64,000 nt of DNA from Salidesulfovibrio onnuriiensis (lineage in GTDB: Bacteria; Desulfobacterota; Desulfovibrionia; Desulfovibrionales; Desulfovibrionaceae), in contig NZ_CP040751.1 of the NCBI RefSeq assembly GCF_008001235.1, positions 186,001-250,000 on the forward strand. Direction: 5' to 3'. Both the position numbers and the translations under genes were made by a program. The notes beneath the pieces are model-generated. The model did no database searches. It was not told the DNA's origin and saw only the letters and a list, made by a program, of their open reading frames with translations. Position 1 is the first letter of the stretch; the number at the start of each line of letters is the position of its first letter. This document shows, in pieces, positions 63,580 to 64,000 of this stretch.

Positions 63580-64000
63580 ATGCGGATAATAACTTGCCCG
63601 ACAGATATCAGCGCCACCCTCCTCAAACTCATATCCAGGTATGATAAACTCTCATGGGCTGTCGCATGGGCCACCAACCCCCGCGACATCATCGACACCC
63701 TGCTTCTCAACCCCAAAAAAATACGGCATATGGTCGTCGGCCTCCGTTTCGAGCAAACCTCCCCCTTGTTCATAGAAAGCTTCCAGCATGTCAAAAATGT
63801 TAAGTATATCGACCTGCAAGAGGGCGTCTTTCACCCAAAGTGCTACCTTTTCTACAACAACAGGAACAAGTGGGAAGCACTCATCGGAAGTTCGAATCTC
63901 ACCACCAACGCCATGACGAAAAACGCCGAGATCTGTGTTCACCTCTCGTCATCCGACACCGGCACACCATACGACGACATCAGAAAATACATTGTCGGCT
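63580..64000 (+). CDS. PLD-like domain protein, 5' part (cut by the window end)
   Basis: The first 140 codons of a plus-strand gene are visible and run off the right edge. Residues about 80-120 carry the HKD-type pattern of phospholipase D-like nucleases: His85-Pro-Lys87 in FHPKCYLFY, then GSSNLTTNA and NAE. This resembles the PLDc_2 domain found in type II restriction enzymes such as NgoFVII and in defence-system nucleases. CAGGAGAC precedes the ATG. The gene is clearly lower in GC than its neighbours. Full length and other domains are unknown. Confidence 0.7.
   Translation, partial: MRIITCPTDISATLLKLISRYDKLSWAVAWATNPRDIIDTLLLNPKKIRHMVVGLRFEQTSPLFIESFQHVKNVKYIDLQEGVFHPKCYLFYNNRNKWEALIGSSNLTTNAMTKNAEICVHLSSSDTGTPYDDIRKYIVG

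Overview
The window is GC-rich (roughly 62% by eye) chromosomal DNA from a Gram-negative bacterium. The lineage is probably Desulfovibrionales-like (Desulfovibrio/Pseudodesulfovibrio type). This is an inference from the fused IspDF enzyme, the rpsA-sppA pair, the orphan receiver/HEAT and receiver/TPR proteins, CheX/CheD, several YitT paralogs and heptose/LPS and envelope-lipid genes. No diagnostic sulfate-reduction gene lies in the window. Most of it is ordinary core genome; no phage, insertion sequence or CRISPR array was seen.

Layout: 0-3.3 kb carries an AraC regulator with a DMT exporter and an MFS carrier. 3.4-5.6 kb holds CheX and a HEAT-repeat/receiver protein. 5.9-12.7 kb (minus strand) carries tatD, cysS, an envelope protein, ispDF, the RNase P RNA, a C4 zinc-ribbon coiled-coil protein and a Nif3-like protein. 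12.8-18.1 kb (minus) carries a CAU-anticodon tRNA, the heptose-phosphate adenylyltransferase, a Cys-cluster protein, a GT2 transferase and a deacetylase-GT4 fusion, so it is a cell-surface glycan block. 18.3-21.9 kb (plus) has a sigma54 activator, a glycerophosphodiesterase and a class II photolyase. 22-25 kb has two tandem receiver-like/TPR proteins, one frameshifted. 25-29.5 kb (minus) has sppA, rpsA, phoU and pstB, the last behind a clear Pho box. 29.7-33 kb has three tandem LysE exporters divergent from a MocR-type regulator across a repeated TGTATGCA operator. 33-38 kb (minus) has RidA, an AMIN protein, a glycosyltransferase, an HPt protein, an exported acetolactate decarboxylase, CheD and an MFS carrier. 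38.2-44.8 kb has DUF523, a YgjP-type metallopeptidase, an HD-GYP phosphodiesterase, a DMT exporter and the ydbH-ynbE-ydbL envelope-lipid operon. 45-47.4 kb (minus) has YitT, SAM hydrolase and cobS, translationally coupled. 47.6-55.5 kb (plus) has a second YitT, a PAS-LuxR regulator, a tiny membrane protein, a polar amino-acid ABC transporter, lysine 2,3-aminomutase, beta-lysine acetyltransferase and a third YitT. 55.5-58.2 kb has small exported proteins, a methyltransferase and a binding protein. 58.5-63.4 kb (minus) has the translation genes fmt, def, aspS and hisS. The right edge enters an AT-richer gene for a PLD-like nuclease domain protein, cut by the window end.

The most interesting items are: (1) a family of long imperfect palindromes of about 60-130 bp, seven copies, scattered in intergenic spaces and twice flanking tatD; (2) a compact locus at 48.6-55.5 kb that appears to import lysine and convert it to the osmolyte N-epsilon-acetyl-beta-lysine, with a LuxR regulator and CGGGTA repeats on both sides of it; (3) the divergent mocR/lysE operator; (4) the frameshifted receiver-TPR paralog; and (5) the low-GC PLD-domain gene at the right edge, which may begin an accessory or defence region.
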